From: Alphaproteobacteria bacterium
Lineage (GTDB): Bacteria; Pseudomonadota; Alphaproteobacteria; SHVP01
Assembly: GCA_009694165.1 (NCBI GenBank)
Contig: SHVP01000038.1
Location: 1-22,164, forward strand
Length of the DNA stretch: 22,164 nt
Direction of reading: 5' to 3'
Shown: in pieces, positions 1 through 7,098 of the stretch
How positions within the stretch are numbered: the stretch's first letter is position 1
Layout: each line of letters opens with the position of its first letter
Position numbers and translations under genes: made by a program
Notes under the pieces: generated by a model
Databases searched by the model: none
What the model was told of the DNA's origin: nothing
Seen by the model: only the letters and a program-made list of their open reading frames with translations

Positions 1-1
1 C

Positions 2-97
2 TTCATCATTTTAGTGCGGAAGAATGTGGCGGACGACGACCTGCATTTCGTGGATCTCGAGGCCCGCTTACAGGCACGAATCGAAATCAGCCTCTGA
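2..97 (+). CDS. C-terminal tail of an unidentified plus-strand protein (partial)
   Basis: The window opens inside an open frame that runs for 31 codons and ends at TGA 95-97. The visible tail contains an acidic DDD stretch, then HFVDLEARLQARIEISL. The residues look protein-like and use GC-ending codons as the neighbours do, but the stretch is too short to assign a family. It would converge on the Rieske ferredoxin gene, leaving about 100 bases between the two stops in which I see no gene. It could be a chance open frame. Confidence 0.3.
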   Translation, partial: FIILVRKNVADDDLHFVDLEARLQARIEISL

Positions 98-201
98 CCA
101 GGGCAGGCGGCTGCCGCGACGCTCTGCTTCCGCGCCTCGTTCATCGCCGCGAACGCTGCCGCGGTCGGATGGATAACGGTGTCGATCTGGCGGGTGACGC
201 C

Positions 202-528
202 TCAGGAATAGGAAAGGATCTGCGCAAGGTCGACGTAAATTTCGGCGTTCTCCAGCTTCACCGGATATTTTAGCAGATCGATCTCGGCCTCGCCCGTCGA
301 TTGGCCGGTCTTGAGATTCCATTGCCACAGATGAAACGAGCAGGTGAGCGTTTCGCCGTCGCACATGCCGGTCGACAGCGGTTCTTCCATGTGCGGGCAG
401 CGCAACGGCATGGCAAAGACAGTGTCCGCTGTCCGCACCACAGCGATCTTGTGACCGTCAATGTCGAACTCCTTGATGCCGTTGATCTCGATCTCGCTCA
501 TCCGGCACACCTTCTTCCACGCACTCAT
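202..528 (-). CDS. Rieske [2Fe-2S] ferredoxin of a ring-hydroxylating dioxygenase
   Basis: This 108-residue soluble electron carrier would pass electrons one at a time from the reductase to the oxygenase. The Rieske cluster ligands are visible as C44-P-H46 and C63-S-F-H66, the CxH...CxxH pattern of bacterial Rieske ferredoxins, and the length is normal for that family. The start at 528 is supported by AAAGGA about six bases upstream; a second Met at residue 10 is a possible but less supported start. It lies 12 bases after the reductase stop and is the last gene of the alpha-beta-reductase-ferredoxin operon. The substrate is not deducible from this component. Confidence 0.93.
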   Translation of the reverse strand: MSAWKKVCRMSEIEINGIKEFDIDGHKIAVVRTADTVFAMPLRCPHMEEPLSTGMCDGETLTCSFHLWQWNLKTGQSTGEAEIDLLKYPVKLENAEIYVDLAQILSYS

Positions 529-540
529 CGTCGTCCTTTC

Positions 541-1584
541 TCAGCTGAACTTGTCAAAGCGGATACGGCTGACCGGCAACTTCGCTTCGGTGACCAGCAT
601 ACGCATGGCGGCCTCGACCATCGGGGGCGGCCCCGCCAGATAGGCGGTCACGTCGGCGTAGCGCCCGACCATGGCATGGCCGGCAACGGCATGAACAAAT
701 CCGGTGGCGAAGGTCACGTTCGGATGGGCCGCCGTCGCTGCCGCGGTCGGCGATTCATGCGAGAGCGCGACGGTGAGGGACGTGGTGTCCGGAAAGGCGT
801 CGCGCACCGTGAGCAGCTCGTCCATGCCATAGAGATCGGCCATCCCTCGCACACCAAAAAATACTTCGGCGCGATGGCGCCGTAGGTGGCCGCACGAGGC
901 GGCGTGGTCGAGAACGGCCAACATCGGCGCCAGGCCGGAGCCGCCGGCGATGCAGAGCAGGTGGGCGACCTCAGCCGGACGGAAAACGGCCCGCCCGAGG
1001 GGGCCGAACAGCGCGACTCGCGTTCCCTTGGCGCTGCCGCCGGCGAGCCAGGCGGAGGCCTGCCCGTTCGGCATCAACTTGACGGTAAAGATCAACAGGC
1101 CCGCTGGACGGCGAAACTGCGCCATCGACCAGCCGCGGTAGCCGGCCACGCCGGGGACCTGCACCAGCATGAACTGACCGGCATCAAAGCTGACCGGCGC
1201 AGCCGGCTCGATGACGAGGCGAAAGACGTCGCGATTGAGTTGGACGACCTCGCGAACTACGCTCTCGCGATGCGCCGGTACCAGCACCCGATCGGGCGCC
1301 GGCGTCACCCGGGCGCGCACCGCCAAACGACAATCCGTGGCCGGCTCGGCCTGGCACATCAGGATTTCGCCGGCATCTGCCTTGATGTGCTTGCGGCCGG
1401 GCGCGCCCAACCATCCCGGTGCGACCGACCCTTCGCTCAACGTGGCCTTGCAGGTACCACAGCTGCCGGTGCCACATTCATAGGGCAACACATGGCCCGC
1501 CCCGAGGCCGGCCAATAGAATTTTCTCGCCCGCCGCGCAGTCGAACTCGATCGCACCATCGCGGTGGCTCAGTTCCATTCGCAT
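541..1584 (-). CDS. Dioxygenase reductase: plant-type [2Fe-2S] ferredoxin fused to FAD/NAD(P)H oxidoreductase
   Basis: This 347-residue protein would oxidise NAD(P)H and feed electrons through FAD and a [2Fe-2S] cluster to the Rieske ferredoxin. The N-terminal plant-type ferredoxin domain has cluster cysteines C37, C42, C45 and C77. It is followed by an FAD-binding barrel with an RGWS motif (the usual RxYS position) and a nucleotide-binding domain with GGSGLAP near residue 215 and a C-terminal AGPPPM motif. This order matches reductases of the naphthalene, benzoate and toluene-monooxygenase type. Only 12 bases separate it from the beta-subunit stop, so it is probably translationally linked. 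There is no strong Shine-Dalgarno; Met3 is an alternative start. Having this reductase beside a separate Rieske ferredoxin suggests a three-component (naphthalene-type) system. Confidence 0.94.
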   Translation of the reverse strand: MRMELSHRDGAIEFDCAAGEKILLAGLGAGHVLPYECGTGSCGTCKATLSEGSVAPGWLGAPGRKHIKADAGEILMCQAEPATDCRLAVRARVTPAPDRVLVPAHRESVVREVVQLNRDVFRLVIEPAAPVSFDAGQFMLVQVPGVAGYRGWSMAQFRRPAGLLIFTVKLMPNGQASAWLAGGSAKGTRVALFGPLGRAVFRPAEVAHLLCIAGGSGLAPMLAVLDHAASCGHLRRHRAEVFFGVRGMADLYGMDELLTVRDAFPDTTSLTVALSHESPTAAATAAHPNVTFATGFVHAVAGHAMVGRYADVTAYLAGPPPMVEAAMRMLVTEAKLPVSRIRFDKFS

Positions 1585-1596
1585 GCGGCCAAACTA

Positions 1597-2058
1597 TCAG
1601 ATCGGCACGTGCAGGCCGATACCGAGATCGCGTGTTTCGAGGTGGACGCGCCGCTCGAGCAGGAGGGGCGCATTGTCGTTCACGAGGACGCGGTCGTGGT
1701 AATGGGCGGCGGCAAAGAGGTTCGAGCGCCCCTCCAGGGTCGTATGGATGACCAGCAGCGAACTCACCGCGGTGACCGCGCCCGCGGTCGGCTGACGATC
1801 GATCAGATAGGGCGATACGTGGCGGAGGAGCGAACCGGTACGTCGCAAGTGCTGTGGCACCATTTCGAGTAGAGCCTTCATCCCGACAAAATCTTGCTCC
1901 ATCCACACCATCTCCTTGCGGATCTCCGGGCTATAGGCGGTGAGGCGATAGCTGAACGGCGGCGCGCAGAGTGCCAGGTAGCCGGCAAAGTCCTCGCGAT
2001 CGAGCGCTAGGCAGCTGCGGACGATCAGGTCGCGAATATCTTGTTCGGTAATGGCTAT
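1597..2058 (-). CDS. Aromatic-ring-hydroxylating dioxygenase beta (small) subunit, non-canonical start
   Basis: This roughly 153-residue protein of the SnoaL/NTF2-like fold is the structural partner of the oxygenase alpha subunit. Family hallmarks include an N-terminal helix (ITEQDIRDLI), LDREDFAGYLALC, RHVSPYLI and a C-terminal RRVHLETRDLGIGLHVPI. The open frame begins after TAG 2068-2070 and has no ATG, GTG or TTG before Met at 1911, which lies about 50 residues inside the conserved domain. AGGAA sits seven bases before an ATA at 2056-2058 that would begin x-A-I-T-E-Q, so I place the start there. Either ATA is used as a rare start, an ATG was mutated, or there is a base-call error. It sits between the alpha and reductase genes. 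Confidence 0.82.
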   Translation of the reverse strand: MAITEQDIRDLIVRSCLALDREDFAGYLALCAPPFSYRLTAYSPEIRKEMVWMEQDFVGMKALLEMVPQHLRRTGSLLRHVSPYLIDRQPTAGAVTAVSSLLVIHTTLEGRSNLFAAAHYHDRVLVNDNAPLLLERRVHLETRDLGIGLHVPI

Positions 2059-2084
2059 GGCGCGTTCCTATTGACCACTTCGCG

Positions 2085-2106
2085 GTTGCCTTGGCGCCGA
2101 GGCAAC
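2085..2106. other. Inverted repeat between the oxygenase alpha and beta genes
   Basis: A perfect 7-bp stem GTTGCCT/AGGCAAC encloses an 8-base loop that is itself partly palindromic (GGCGCC), and it can be lengthened by 3 bp across a one-base bulge. It lies in the 110-base gap between the alpha stop and the beta start, the only sizeable gap in the operon. It may tune the relative expression of the two subunits or stabilise the upstream message. There is no T-tract, so it is not a convincing terminator. Confidence 0.4.
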
Positions 2107-2180
2107 GCGGCCGCGGAGGGCAGGATGCGCCAGCCGGTTCACCGTCGCCACTCGGCGTTGAGTGAATGGCGCCGACACGA

Positions 2181-3368
2181 TCAGGGGAGGCGCGGGTCAG
2201 AGGCCGGCCGGCCCATGCGCCGGCTCCATTCGGCATACCAGGTCCGCAACATGCCGTCGTCCTGTCCCGAACCACCTTCTTCGCGGGCAATCACCTGATA
2301 ACGCGATGCACCGGGCCCAAAACCGAGGGCGATCGCCTCGGCCGCAAAGGCGTCTTCGGGAACGTTGCGGCCGAACGGGCCCCAATACTGGTTGTGATGG
2401 CGAACGCGAACCTGGCGGTCTTCCGGCGAATCGCCCTTGATGCCGAGGCCGCGCCATTCGATCAGGGTCCGGTGGGCGTCGATCGGCGTCACCACGTCGA
2501 TCCGTATGGTTGTTCCGCGCGCCAGCAGCGCCACATGCGGCCAGATGGTTCCGAAGACGAAATCGTCGGGCTGGATGGTCGGCAAGACCAACGTCGAGGC
2601 CCGCTGCTGCATGCCTTTGTAGTTCTCGTATTTCGCTTTCAGACCGCCGGCGTGGGCATGGCCGTTCGGGAAGCCGACCACCCGTCGATCATCCAGGCTG
2701 CCGGCGGTCATCTGCGTGCGCCGCAGCAACACGTGCATGAACTCGTGGTAGACGTCGAGATTGGTCTCCTGCCAACCCTTCCAGTTGGCGTCGAGTACGG
2801 CGCGACTATAGTGAAAGACTTCGAGCGGCACCGTGCCCATCGGTCCCTCGAAAATCTTCAGCGCGTCGCCGAGGTAGCCGGCCAGGGGCGCCGCCGTGTC
2901 GTCAAGGTTGATGAAGACAAGGCCCAACTGAACCTCGGTACGAATTTCGCGCAGGCCGACGTCTTCTTTCCTCAGTCCGACGCCGGCATACCCCTCAGGC
3001 CGCGGAATGTCGATGCAAGCCCCCTCGGGGTCGAATGTCCACAGATGATAGAAGCAGGTGAAGCGCCTGGCGTTGCCGGAGGGCTCGTGGATGATCTTGG
3101 CGCCGCGGTGCGGGCAGGCGTTCAGGAACGCCCGGACGCGGCCGTCTTCGCCCCGCACCACTAGCAGTGGCTTGCCAACATAGTCGAGGGTGCGAAAGTC
3201 GAATGGCTCGGGAACTTCGCTCTCATGGCATGCCAGATGCCAGGTTCGCTCGAATATCCTGCTGCGTTCCTCGGCGAACAGCGCTTCACCGTAGACCTCG
3301 CCGCTGACGAAATGGGTAGGCGGTAGCTTGGGCGGGGCATTCCAGGCGAGGGCTTTGCGAGCGCTCAT
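2181..3368 (-). CDS. Rieske non-heme iron ring-hydroxylating dioxygenase, alpha (large) subunit
   Basis: This 395-residue catalytic oxygenase component would insert O2 into an aromatic or related substrate. The Rieske domain shows C85-P-H87 and C105-F-Y-H108. The mononuclear iron site shows D205-V-Y-H208-E-F-M-H212, with a candidate third ligand D339 in VPEDAF. Asp205 is the expected inter-subunit bridge residue. The two histidines are spaced H-x3-H, as in carbazole dioxygenase, rather than the commoner H-x4-H. The start at 3368 is chosen because GGGAGA lies about six bases upstream; the frame stays open further upstream but that extension has no Rieske-like sequence. It is the first gene of the operon. 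The presence of a beta subunit suggests an alpha3beta3 enzyme. The substrate cannot be read from sequence alone. Confidence 0.95.
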   Translation of the reverse strand: MSARKALAWNAPPKLPPTHFVSGEVYGEALFAEERSRIFERTWHLACHESEVPEPFDFRTLDYVGKPLLVVRGEDGRVRAFLNACPHRGAKIIHEPSGNARRFTCFYHLWTFDPEGACIDIPRPEGYAGVGLRKEDVGLREIRTEVQLGLVFINLDDTAAPLAGYLGDALKIFEGPMGTVPLEVFHYSRAVLDANWKGWQETNLDVYHEFMHVLLRRTQMTAGSLDDRRVVGFPNGHAHAGGLKAKYENYKGMQQRASTLVLPTIQPDDFVFGTIWPHVALLARGTTIRIDVVTPIDAHRTLIEWRGLGIKGDSPEDRQVRVRHHNQYWGPFGRNVPEDAFAAEAIALGFGPGASRYQVIAREEGGSGQDDGMLRTWYAEWSRRMGRPASDPRLP

Positions 3369-3403
3369 GGTGATTCTCCCGGCATGACAACGGTGAACCG
3401 TAG

Positions 3404-3418
3404 CGACCCGCAGGGTCG
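3404..3418. promoter_or_regulatory. Short dyad upstream of the dioxygenase operon
   Basis: CGACCC-gca-GGGTCG is a perfect 6-bp dyad located about 36 bases before the oxygenase alpha start, in the 213-base region between the divergent dioxygenase and YdcZ-like genes. A second imperfect dyad flanks a T7 run at 3427-3450 (CCAGCGC ... GCGCCTGG). Either could bind a regulator of the operon. No regulator gene lies adjacent, and in GC-rich DNA such dyads can occur by chance. Confidence 0.3.
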
Positions 3419-3581
3419 TTCGTCCACCAGCGCTTTTTTTGTGCGCCTGGTCGCCCCACGCGCTCGACGGGCATCGAGTCTTCGCCGCCTGCTGGTCTGC
3501 CATGCGCGGTGGAAATCGCGCCGTCGTTGGCCCGCTGTGGGCGACCGGCTAGGGTCACGCCTCCGTCGCCATGGAGGGGCC

Positions 3582-4031
3582 ATGTTCAATGTGTTGTTGG
3601 TGGTGCAGGGGTTGGTCGCCGGCATGCTCATTCCGGTGCAGTCAAGTGTGAACGCCCAGGTGGCCCGTCACCTGGGGCACGGCCTGTGGGGGACCGTCAC
3701 CAATTTCGCCGTCGGCCTGGTCGCGCTCCTGGTGCTGTGCGCCTTGTTGCGGTTGCCGCTTCCCGTCCTGGCCAAGGCGGGCGGCCTGCCCTGGTATTTC
3801 TGGCTGGGCGGCGGCGTGATGGGCGCGTTCTTCGTGTTCACGTCGCTGAGCTTGGCACCGCGGATCGGGGTGACCGCCCTGCTGATTGCCACCCTGGCCG
3901 GACAATTGGTCGCTTCGGTGGCGATGGACCATTTCGGCGTGCTCGGCCTGCCCCAGCAGAGCGTAAGCCCCGGCCGGATCGCCGGTGTCCTATTGGTGGT
4001 GGCGGGAGTTTATCTGGTCCGGCGTTTCTGA
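3582..4031 (+). CDS. DMT-superfamily inner membrane protein, YdcZ/DUF606 type
   Basis: This 149-residue hydrophobic protein has about five predicted membrane segments. It begins MFNVLLVVQGLVAGMLIPVQ and carries NAQVARHLG after the first segment, which is typical of the small YdcZ (DUF606) half-size drug/metabolite transporters. The family is usually about 145-150 residues, matching the start at 3582, which has GGAGGGG immediately upstream. The frame extends upstream to 3384, but that part is arginine-rich and not membrane-like. It is transcribed divergently from the dioxygenase operon; whether it moves that pathway's substrate is unknown. A strong terminator stem follows 30 bases after the stop. 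Confidence 0.88.
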   Translation: MFNVLLVVQGLVAGMLIPVQSSVNAQVARHLGHGLWGTVTNFAVGLVALLVLCALLRLPLPVLAKAGGLPWYFWLGGGVMGAFFVFTSLSLAPRIGVTALLIATLAGQLVASVAMDHFGVLGLPQQSVSPGRIAGVLLVVAGVYLVRRF

Positions 4032-4060
4032 GCGGCCGGTGCCCGGTTCGCCGGAAATGA

Positions 4061-4089
4061 AAACGGCGGTCCCACAGGGACCGCCGTTT
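4061..4089. terminator. Bidirectional rho-independent terminator
   Basis: A perfect 13-bp stem AAACGGCGGTCCC / GGGACCGCCGTTT closes a 3-base loop (ACA). It lies 30 bases after the YdcZ-like stop on the plus strand. Read on the minus strand the stem is followed by TTTTCATTT, so it also fits as the end of the small basic-protein gene coming from the other side. It is one of the cleanest hairpins in the window. Confidence 0.85.
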
Positions 4090-4205
4090 CGAAACTGCAT
4101 TGCGACCGCAGGACTGTCAGGCGACCCGGCGCTGACCAAAACGGTCGTACACCACGATGGCCGACTCACGTGTGTCCTGTGTCGTCGCAGTCGATCTGCC
4201 GTTAG

Positions 4206-4289
4206 CTACTTTTTTTTTGCCTTGCGAGCGGTCTTGCGACGCGCCACCGGCTTTTTCTTAGCAGCCTTCTTCCGTTTCTTAGCAGCCAT
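4206..4289 (-). CDS. Tiny lysine/arginine-rich histone-like protein (27 aa as read)
   Basis: The product as read is M-A-A-K-K-R-K-K-A-A-K-K-K-P-V-A-R-R, then K-T-A-R-K-A-K-K-K, then TAG. It is almost entirely Lys, Arg and Ala, resembling AAKK-type histone H1/Hc1-like tails of bacterial nucleoid proteins. GGAGGG lies four bases before the ATG, an excellent ribosome binding site, which is the main argument that it is real. The last codons fall in an A9 run. One more A would remove the stop and extend the protein to 57 residues, ending ESAIVVYDRFGQRRVA at 4117-4119, 28 bases before the terminator stem. A nucleic-acid-binding role is inferred from composition only. Confidence 0.68.
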   Translation of the reverse strand: MAAKKRKKAAKKKPVARRKTARKAKKK

Positions 4290-4369
4290 AGAACCCTCCA
4301 GATTGGTTCTCAATTTCAGACAACACAGAGCACACAACAAAAGACGCGTACTCACCTGCGAGTCACCGT

Positions 4370-4391
4370 CACCTACTAAAGGCAGTAGGTG
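4370..4391. promoter_or_regulatory. Perfect inverted repeat with a repeated GTAGGTG motif upstream of the small basic gene
   Basis: CACCTACT-aaaggc-AGTAGGTG is a perfect 8-bp dyad about 80 bases upstream of the small basic-protein ATG. The composite GTAGGTG(tt)GACGGTG occurs at 4454-4469, and a contracted version occurs in inverted orientation at 4364-4376, so GTAGGTG/CACCTAC appears three times in about 100 bases. The stretch 4290-4571 is otherwise non-coding and unusually AT-rich for this window, consistent with a promoter and leader region. No confident -35/-10 pair was found. Confidence 0.4.
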
Positions 4392-4571
4392 TAATCACGG
4401 CTATCACAATATTTTTGCCACGTTTGTAGCGCCATTGCAACAAAACACTATAGGTAGGTGTTGACGGTGTGATGTTCGTCATGCCACGCGCCGCCGGTCG
4501 GCTTCGTCACGACCGGTACGGCAGCGCCGATTCATCACCAAAATTGCGACAAACGCGGCGATTTTTAGCGA

Positions 4572-5366
4572 TTACGGTGTCAAACCACCGCCATTGATGT
4601 AGAGCACTTGGCCCGTCATGTAGCGCGACGCTGGTCCAGCCAGGAACAGGATCGGCCCGACCACATCCTCCACTTCGCCGAGACGCGCGAGCGGAATCGC
4701 TTTGATGTAGGCGGCGTATTGCGCATCCCAATCGCCCGCTTCGTCCTCGACACGTCCGGTACCGCCAGCAAGAAAAGCCGTCCGCACGGCACCGGGCGCG
4801 ACGACGTTGGCGCGGATCAACGGCGCGTTCTCGACCGCGAGCGCCTTCGTCAGCGCAATGACACCAGCCTTGGACGCGGCATAGGGCGCGTAGCCCGGCA
4901 ATACCCGCAGCGCCAGTCCAGAGGCCACGTTGACGATCGTTCCGCCGTGCCGGCCAAGAAGCGGCAGCGCCGCTTTGCAGATCAGGAAGGCCGAGCGCAA
5001 GTTCCCGGCGACGATTTCGTCCCACGACTCGACACCGCGTTCACTGATGGGAGCGAGGCGGTCCCGGAAACCGACCAGGTTGATGAGCGAATCGATTGCC
5101 CCGTGGCGGCGGCCCAGCTCGGCGAAGGCGGCGGCGACGCTGGCATCCTCCCGGGCATCGATTGCCAGGAATTCGGCACCGGCTGGCACTGGATGCCGCT
5201 GGTGCGAGACGATCAGGTCGAGCACCGTGACTCGCTGACCGCTGGCGAGCGCGGCGGCGACAACCGCCCGGCCGATCCCGCCACAGCCGCCCGCTACCAC
5301 GACGTGAGCGCCGACGGGTGGCCCAAGCCGGTTGAAGTCGACTGCTTGCTCGCCCGGCGGAATCAA
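4572..5366 (-). CDS. Short-chain dehydrogenase/reductase (SDR)
   Basis: This 264-residue NAD(P)-dependent oxidoreductase has a Rossmann dinucleotide site AGGCGGIG (residues 25-32, the TGxxxGxG position), NLVG at the usual NNAG position (96-99), catalytic Ser149 and Y162-AAS-K166, and a C-terminal INGGGLTP as in classical SDRs. The start is TTG at 5366, overlapping the upstream hydrolase stop as TTGA, with AAGGG about six bases before it; coupled translation is likely. It is the last gene of the nitrile hydratase-like operon. The AGGCGGIG variant lacks the first Thr of the family motif, which is tolerated in some members. The substrate is unknown. Confidence 0.92.
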   Translation of the reverse strand: MIPPGEQAVDFNRLGPPVGAHVVVAGGCGGIGRAVVAAALASGQRVTVLDLIVSHQRHPVPAGAEFLAIDAREDASVAAAFAELGRRHGAIDSLINLVGFRDRLAPISERGVESWDEIVAGNLRSAFLICKAALPLLGRHGGTIVNVASGLALRVLPGYAPYAASKAGVIALTKALAVENAPLIRANVVAPGAVRTAFLAGGTGRVEDEAGDWDAQYAAYIKAIPLARLGEVEDVVGPILFLAGPASRYMTGQVLYINGGGLTP

Positions 5367-6073
5367 TCGGCGCCCTTCATGACCCGGTCGAAGAAGCCGA
5401 ACAGGCGGCGATGCGCCGTTTCGGCGCTGGCGGCGTCATAGACCGGCTGGCCGACCCGGGTAAACCCGTGGTCGAACGCCGGATAGTCATGGATGTCGAC
5501 GTTGTCGTTGCCTTGGAGGGCCGCGCGGATCGCGGCGACGGCCGCCGCGGGAACATGCTTGTCGAGACCGCAGAAATGCATCTGCAACGGGACACGCACG
5601 TGCCTGGCCTCGGCCAACCTCTTTTCGATGCGGACGCCGTGAAACGAAACGCAGGCCTGCGCATCCAGTCGGCCGGCGGCGAGGTAGGCATAGAGGCCGC
5701 CGAGGCAGTAGCCGACGATGGCGACGTCGCCATCGCACTCCGGCATCCGGCGCAGCACCTCGACCGCGGCCCCGACATCGCCCACGGACTGGTCGTCGTC
5801 GAGCCGGTTGCGCGTGGCGAAGGCATCGGCGAAGCCTTGCCCTGCATAGTCGAACGACCGGCCGGGGGCAACGCGGTGATAGAGGTCGGGCGCCATCGCG
5901 GTGTAGCCATGGTCGTTGAAGAAATCGAGGCGCGAGCGGATGAACTCGGTGATGCCAAATATCTCATGCAGAATGACGACTGCCGGCGCCGGCCCGGTAC
6001 CGGCAGGCGATACCAAGGTGTCCATCGGATGTCCGTCGGCCGTGCGAACTCGAACGTGCTTTGCTTCGGTCAT
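5363..6073 (-). CDS. Dienelactone hydrolase family alpha/beta hydrolase
   Basis: This 236-residue hydrolase has the complete dienelactone hydrolase active site at the positions of the classical enzyme: Glu37 in HEIFG, nucleophile Cys123 in GYCLGG, Asp171 and His202 in DHGF. The length also matches classical carboxymethylenebutenolidase. Members hydrolyse dienelactone to maleylacetate in chloroaromatic degradation, and relatives act on other esters or lactones. GGGG lies about six bases before the ATG. It follows the nitrile hydratase-like alpha gene by 33 bases and overlaps the SDR by 4 bases. With a ring-hydroxylating dioxygenase nearby, a role in aromatic catabolism is plausible, but no catechol dioxygenase is in the window. 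Confidence 0.93.
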   Translation of the reverse strand: MTEAKHVRVRTADGHPMDTLVSPAGTGPAPAVVILHEIFGITEFIRSRLDFFNDHGYTAMAPDLYHRVAPGRSFDYAGQGFADAFATRNRLDDDQSVGDVGAAVEVLRRMPECDGDVAIVGYCLGGLYAYLAAGRLDAQACVSFHGVRIEKRLAEARHVRVPLQMHFCGLDKHVPAAAVAAIRAALQGNDNVDIHDYPAFDHGFTRVGQPVYDAASAETAHRRLFGFFDRVMKGAD

Positions 6074-6106
6074 GGCGTACCCCGCAGATGAATGCTCAAG
6101 GCTAGC

Positions 6107-6802
6107 TCAATCGGCGACGGCAGCACCCGAAGCCAGATCAATCGCCTGCCGTCCTGTCCGGTCGGGCAGCGTGACCCCAACCATGCAGTCGCGGGTCACC
6201 AACTTGGCTAACGCCTTTTCATCCATCTGTTCGCTGCCGGGGGGCCGCTGCGGCAGCACGAGGTAGCGCATGTCGGCGGTCGAATCGACGACCCGCACCT
6301 CGACCTCCGTTGCCACTGTGGTGCCGAACTCGCGGAGTACGCCACGCGGATCGACGACGGCGCGGGCACGGTATTCTTTGCTCTTGTACCAATCGGGCGG
6401 CGGCCCAAGCAGCACGCGCGGGTAACACGAGCAAAGGGTGCAAACGACCAGATGATGCAGGCGCTCGGTCTGCTCGAGGACCACCAGGTTTGGCTCGGCC
6501 GAGCCAAGGTCGTAGCCCATCTCCTCGATCGCCTGTTTCGGTGTTTCCAGCAGGCGCTTTTTGTACGCGGGGTCGGTCCAGGCGCGCGCGACGACGCGGG
6601 CGCCATCCGCCGGCGTGCGCGTCGCCGCCCGGTCGATCACGCGTCGCACGTCGTCGGCGGAGAACACGCCCTTGGCGATCAACAGTTCGCGGATCGCCTG
6701 CTCCAGGAGCTCGAACTCCCGCCGCTCCTCGTCCGTTACCCCGGGATGTGCACCGTATTCGTCAGGCGGGTGATCGTGGTGATCGTGACCGGTCGAGGCC
6801 AT
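6107..6802 (-). CDS. Nitrile hydratase alpha / thiocyanate hydrolase gamma-type subunit (cobalt type)
   Basis: This 231-residue metal-binding catalytic subunit carries the claw motif C121-T-L-C124-S-C126-Y; Thr after the first Cys marks the non-corrin cobalt class, Ser the iron class. WYKSKEYRARAVVDPRGVLREFG, MRYLVLPQRP and LVTRDCMVGV are family signatures. The residues after the claw are PRVLLGPPPDW where characterised enzymes usually have PWPVLGLPP, a divergence close to the active site. The N-terminus is His/Asp-rich (HDHHDHPP), which could bind metal. GGGAGGG gives a strong start at 6802, 11 bases after the preceding gene. Family members hydrate nitriles to amides or hydrolyse thiocyanate; which applies here is not decided by sequence. 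Confidence 0.93.
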   Translation of the reverse strand: MASTGHDHHDHPPDEYGAHPGVTDEERREFELLEQAIRELLIAKGVFSADDVRRVIDRAATRTPADGARVVARAWTDPAYKKRLLETPKQAIEEMGYDLGSAEPNLVVLEQTERLHHLVVCTLCSCYPRVLLGPPPDWYKSKEYRARAVVDPRGVLREFGTTVATEVEVRVVDSTADMRYLVLPQRPPGSEQMDEKALAKLVTRDCMVGVTLPDRTGRQAIDLASGAAVAD

Positions 6803-6813
6803 GGCGGCCCTCC

Positions 6814-7098
6814 CTAAGCGTGAATCGGCTCAAGCCAATGTTCGTAGATGTCGGCGCAGAGCGAGTCGTGCGGCCCGCCGTGGAAATCGGGCCACACATC
6901 GCGTTGACGGAAACTGACAAGATAGAGTGGGCGTTTTGGCAAACCGGGCTTGCCAAAGGCCAGCTCTTCCGGATTGCGGAACTCGCCCCAGCGGCCGACG
7001 ACCACGCCCTCCTTGCCGCGCAGATAGAAGGGCGTACGGATGTGCCCGGGCGGGTCGCCACCTTTTACGCGCACCCGCGTACCGTTGGCGATAGTCAT
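6814..7098 (-). CDS. Nitrile hydratase beta C-terminal half / thiocyanate hydrolase alpha-type subunit
   Basis: This 94-residue SH3-barrel-like protein corresponds to the C-terminal half of nitrile hydratase beta. It contains FxxGxRVRV-like ANGTRVRVKGG, then GHIRTPFYLRGKEGVVVGRWGEF (the GHTRxPxYxRGxxG signature with its conserved arginines), PLYLVSF, and C-terminal IYEHWLEP. The ATG at 7098 overlaps the preceding stop as ATGA, so translation is probably coupled. In ordinary nitrile hydratase this segment is fused to the N-half in one polypeptide of about 220 residues. Separate halves occur in thiocyanate hydrolase (scnA) and in toyocamycin nitrile hydratase. Longer versions of this open frame have no family-like sequence. 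Confidence 0.9.
   Translation of the reverse strand: MTIANGTRVRVKGGDPPGHIRTPFYLRGKEGVVVGRWGEFRNPEELAFGKPGLPKRPLYLVSFRQRDVWPDFHGGPHDSLCADIYEHWLEPIHA

Noticed and set aside
98..201. Possible coding sequence between the partial first gene and the Rieske ferredoxin
   Set aside because: Open frames here are shadows overlapping the ferredoxin gene, with no start signal or recognisable sequence.
3384..3581. N-terminal extension of the YdcZ-like frame upstream of 3582
   Set aside because: Arginine-rich, lacks family similarity, and the internal ATG has a much better ribosome binding site and the family length.
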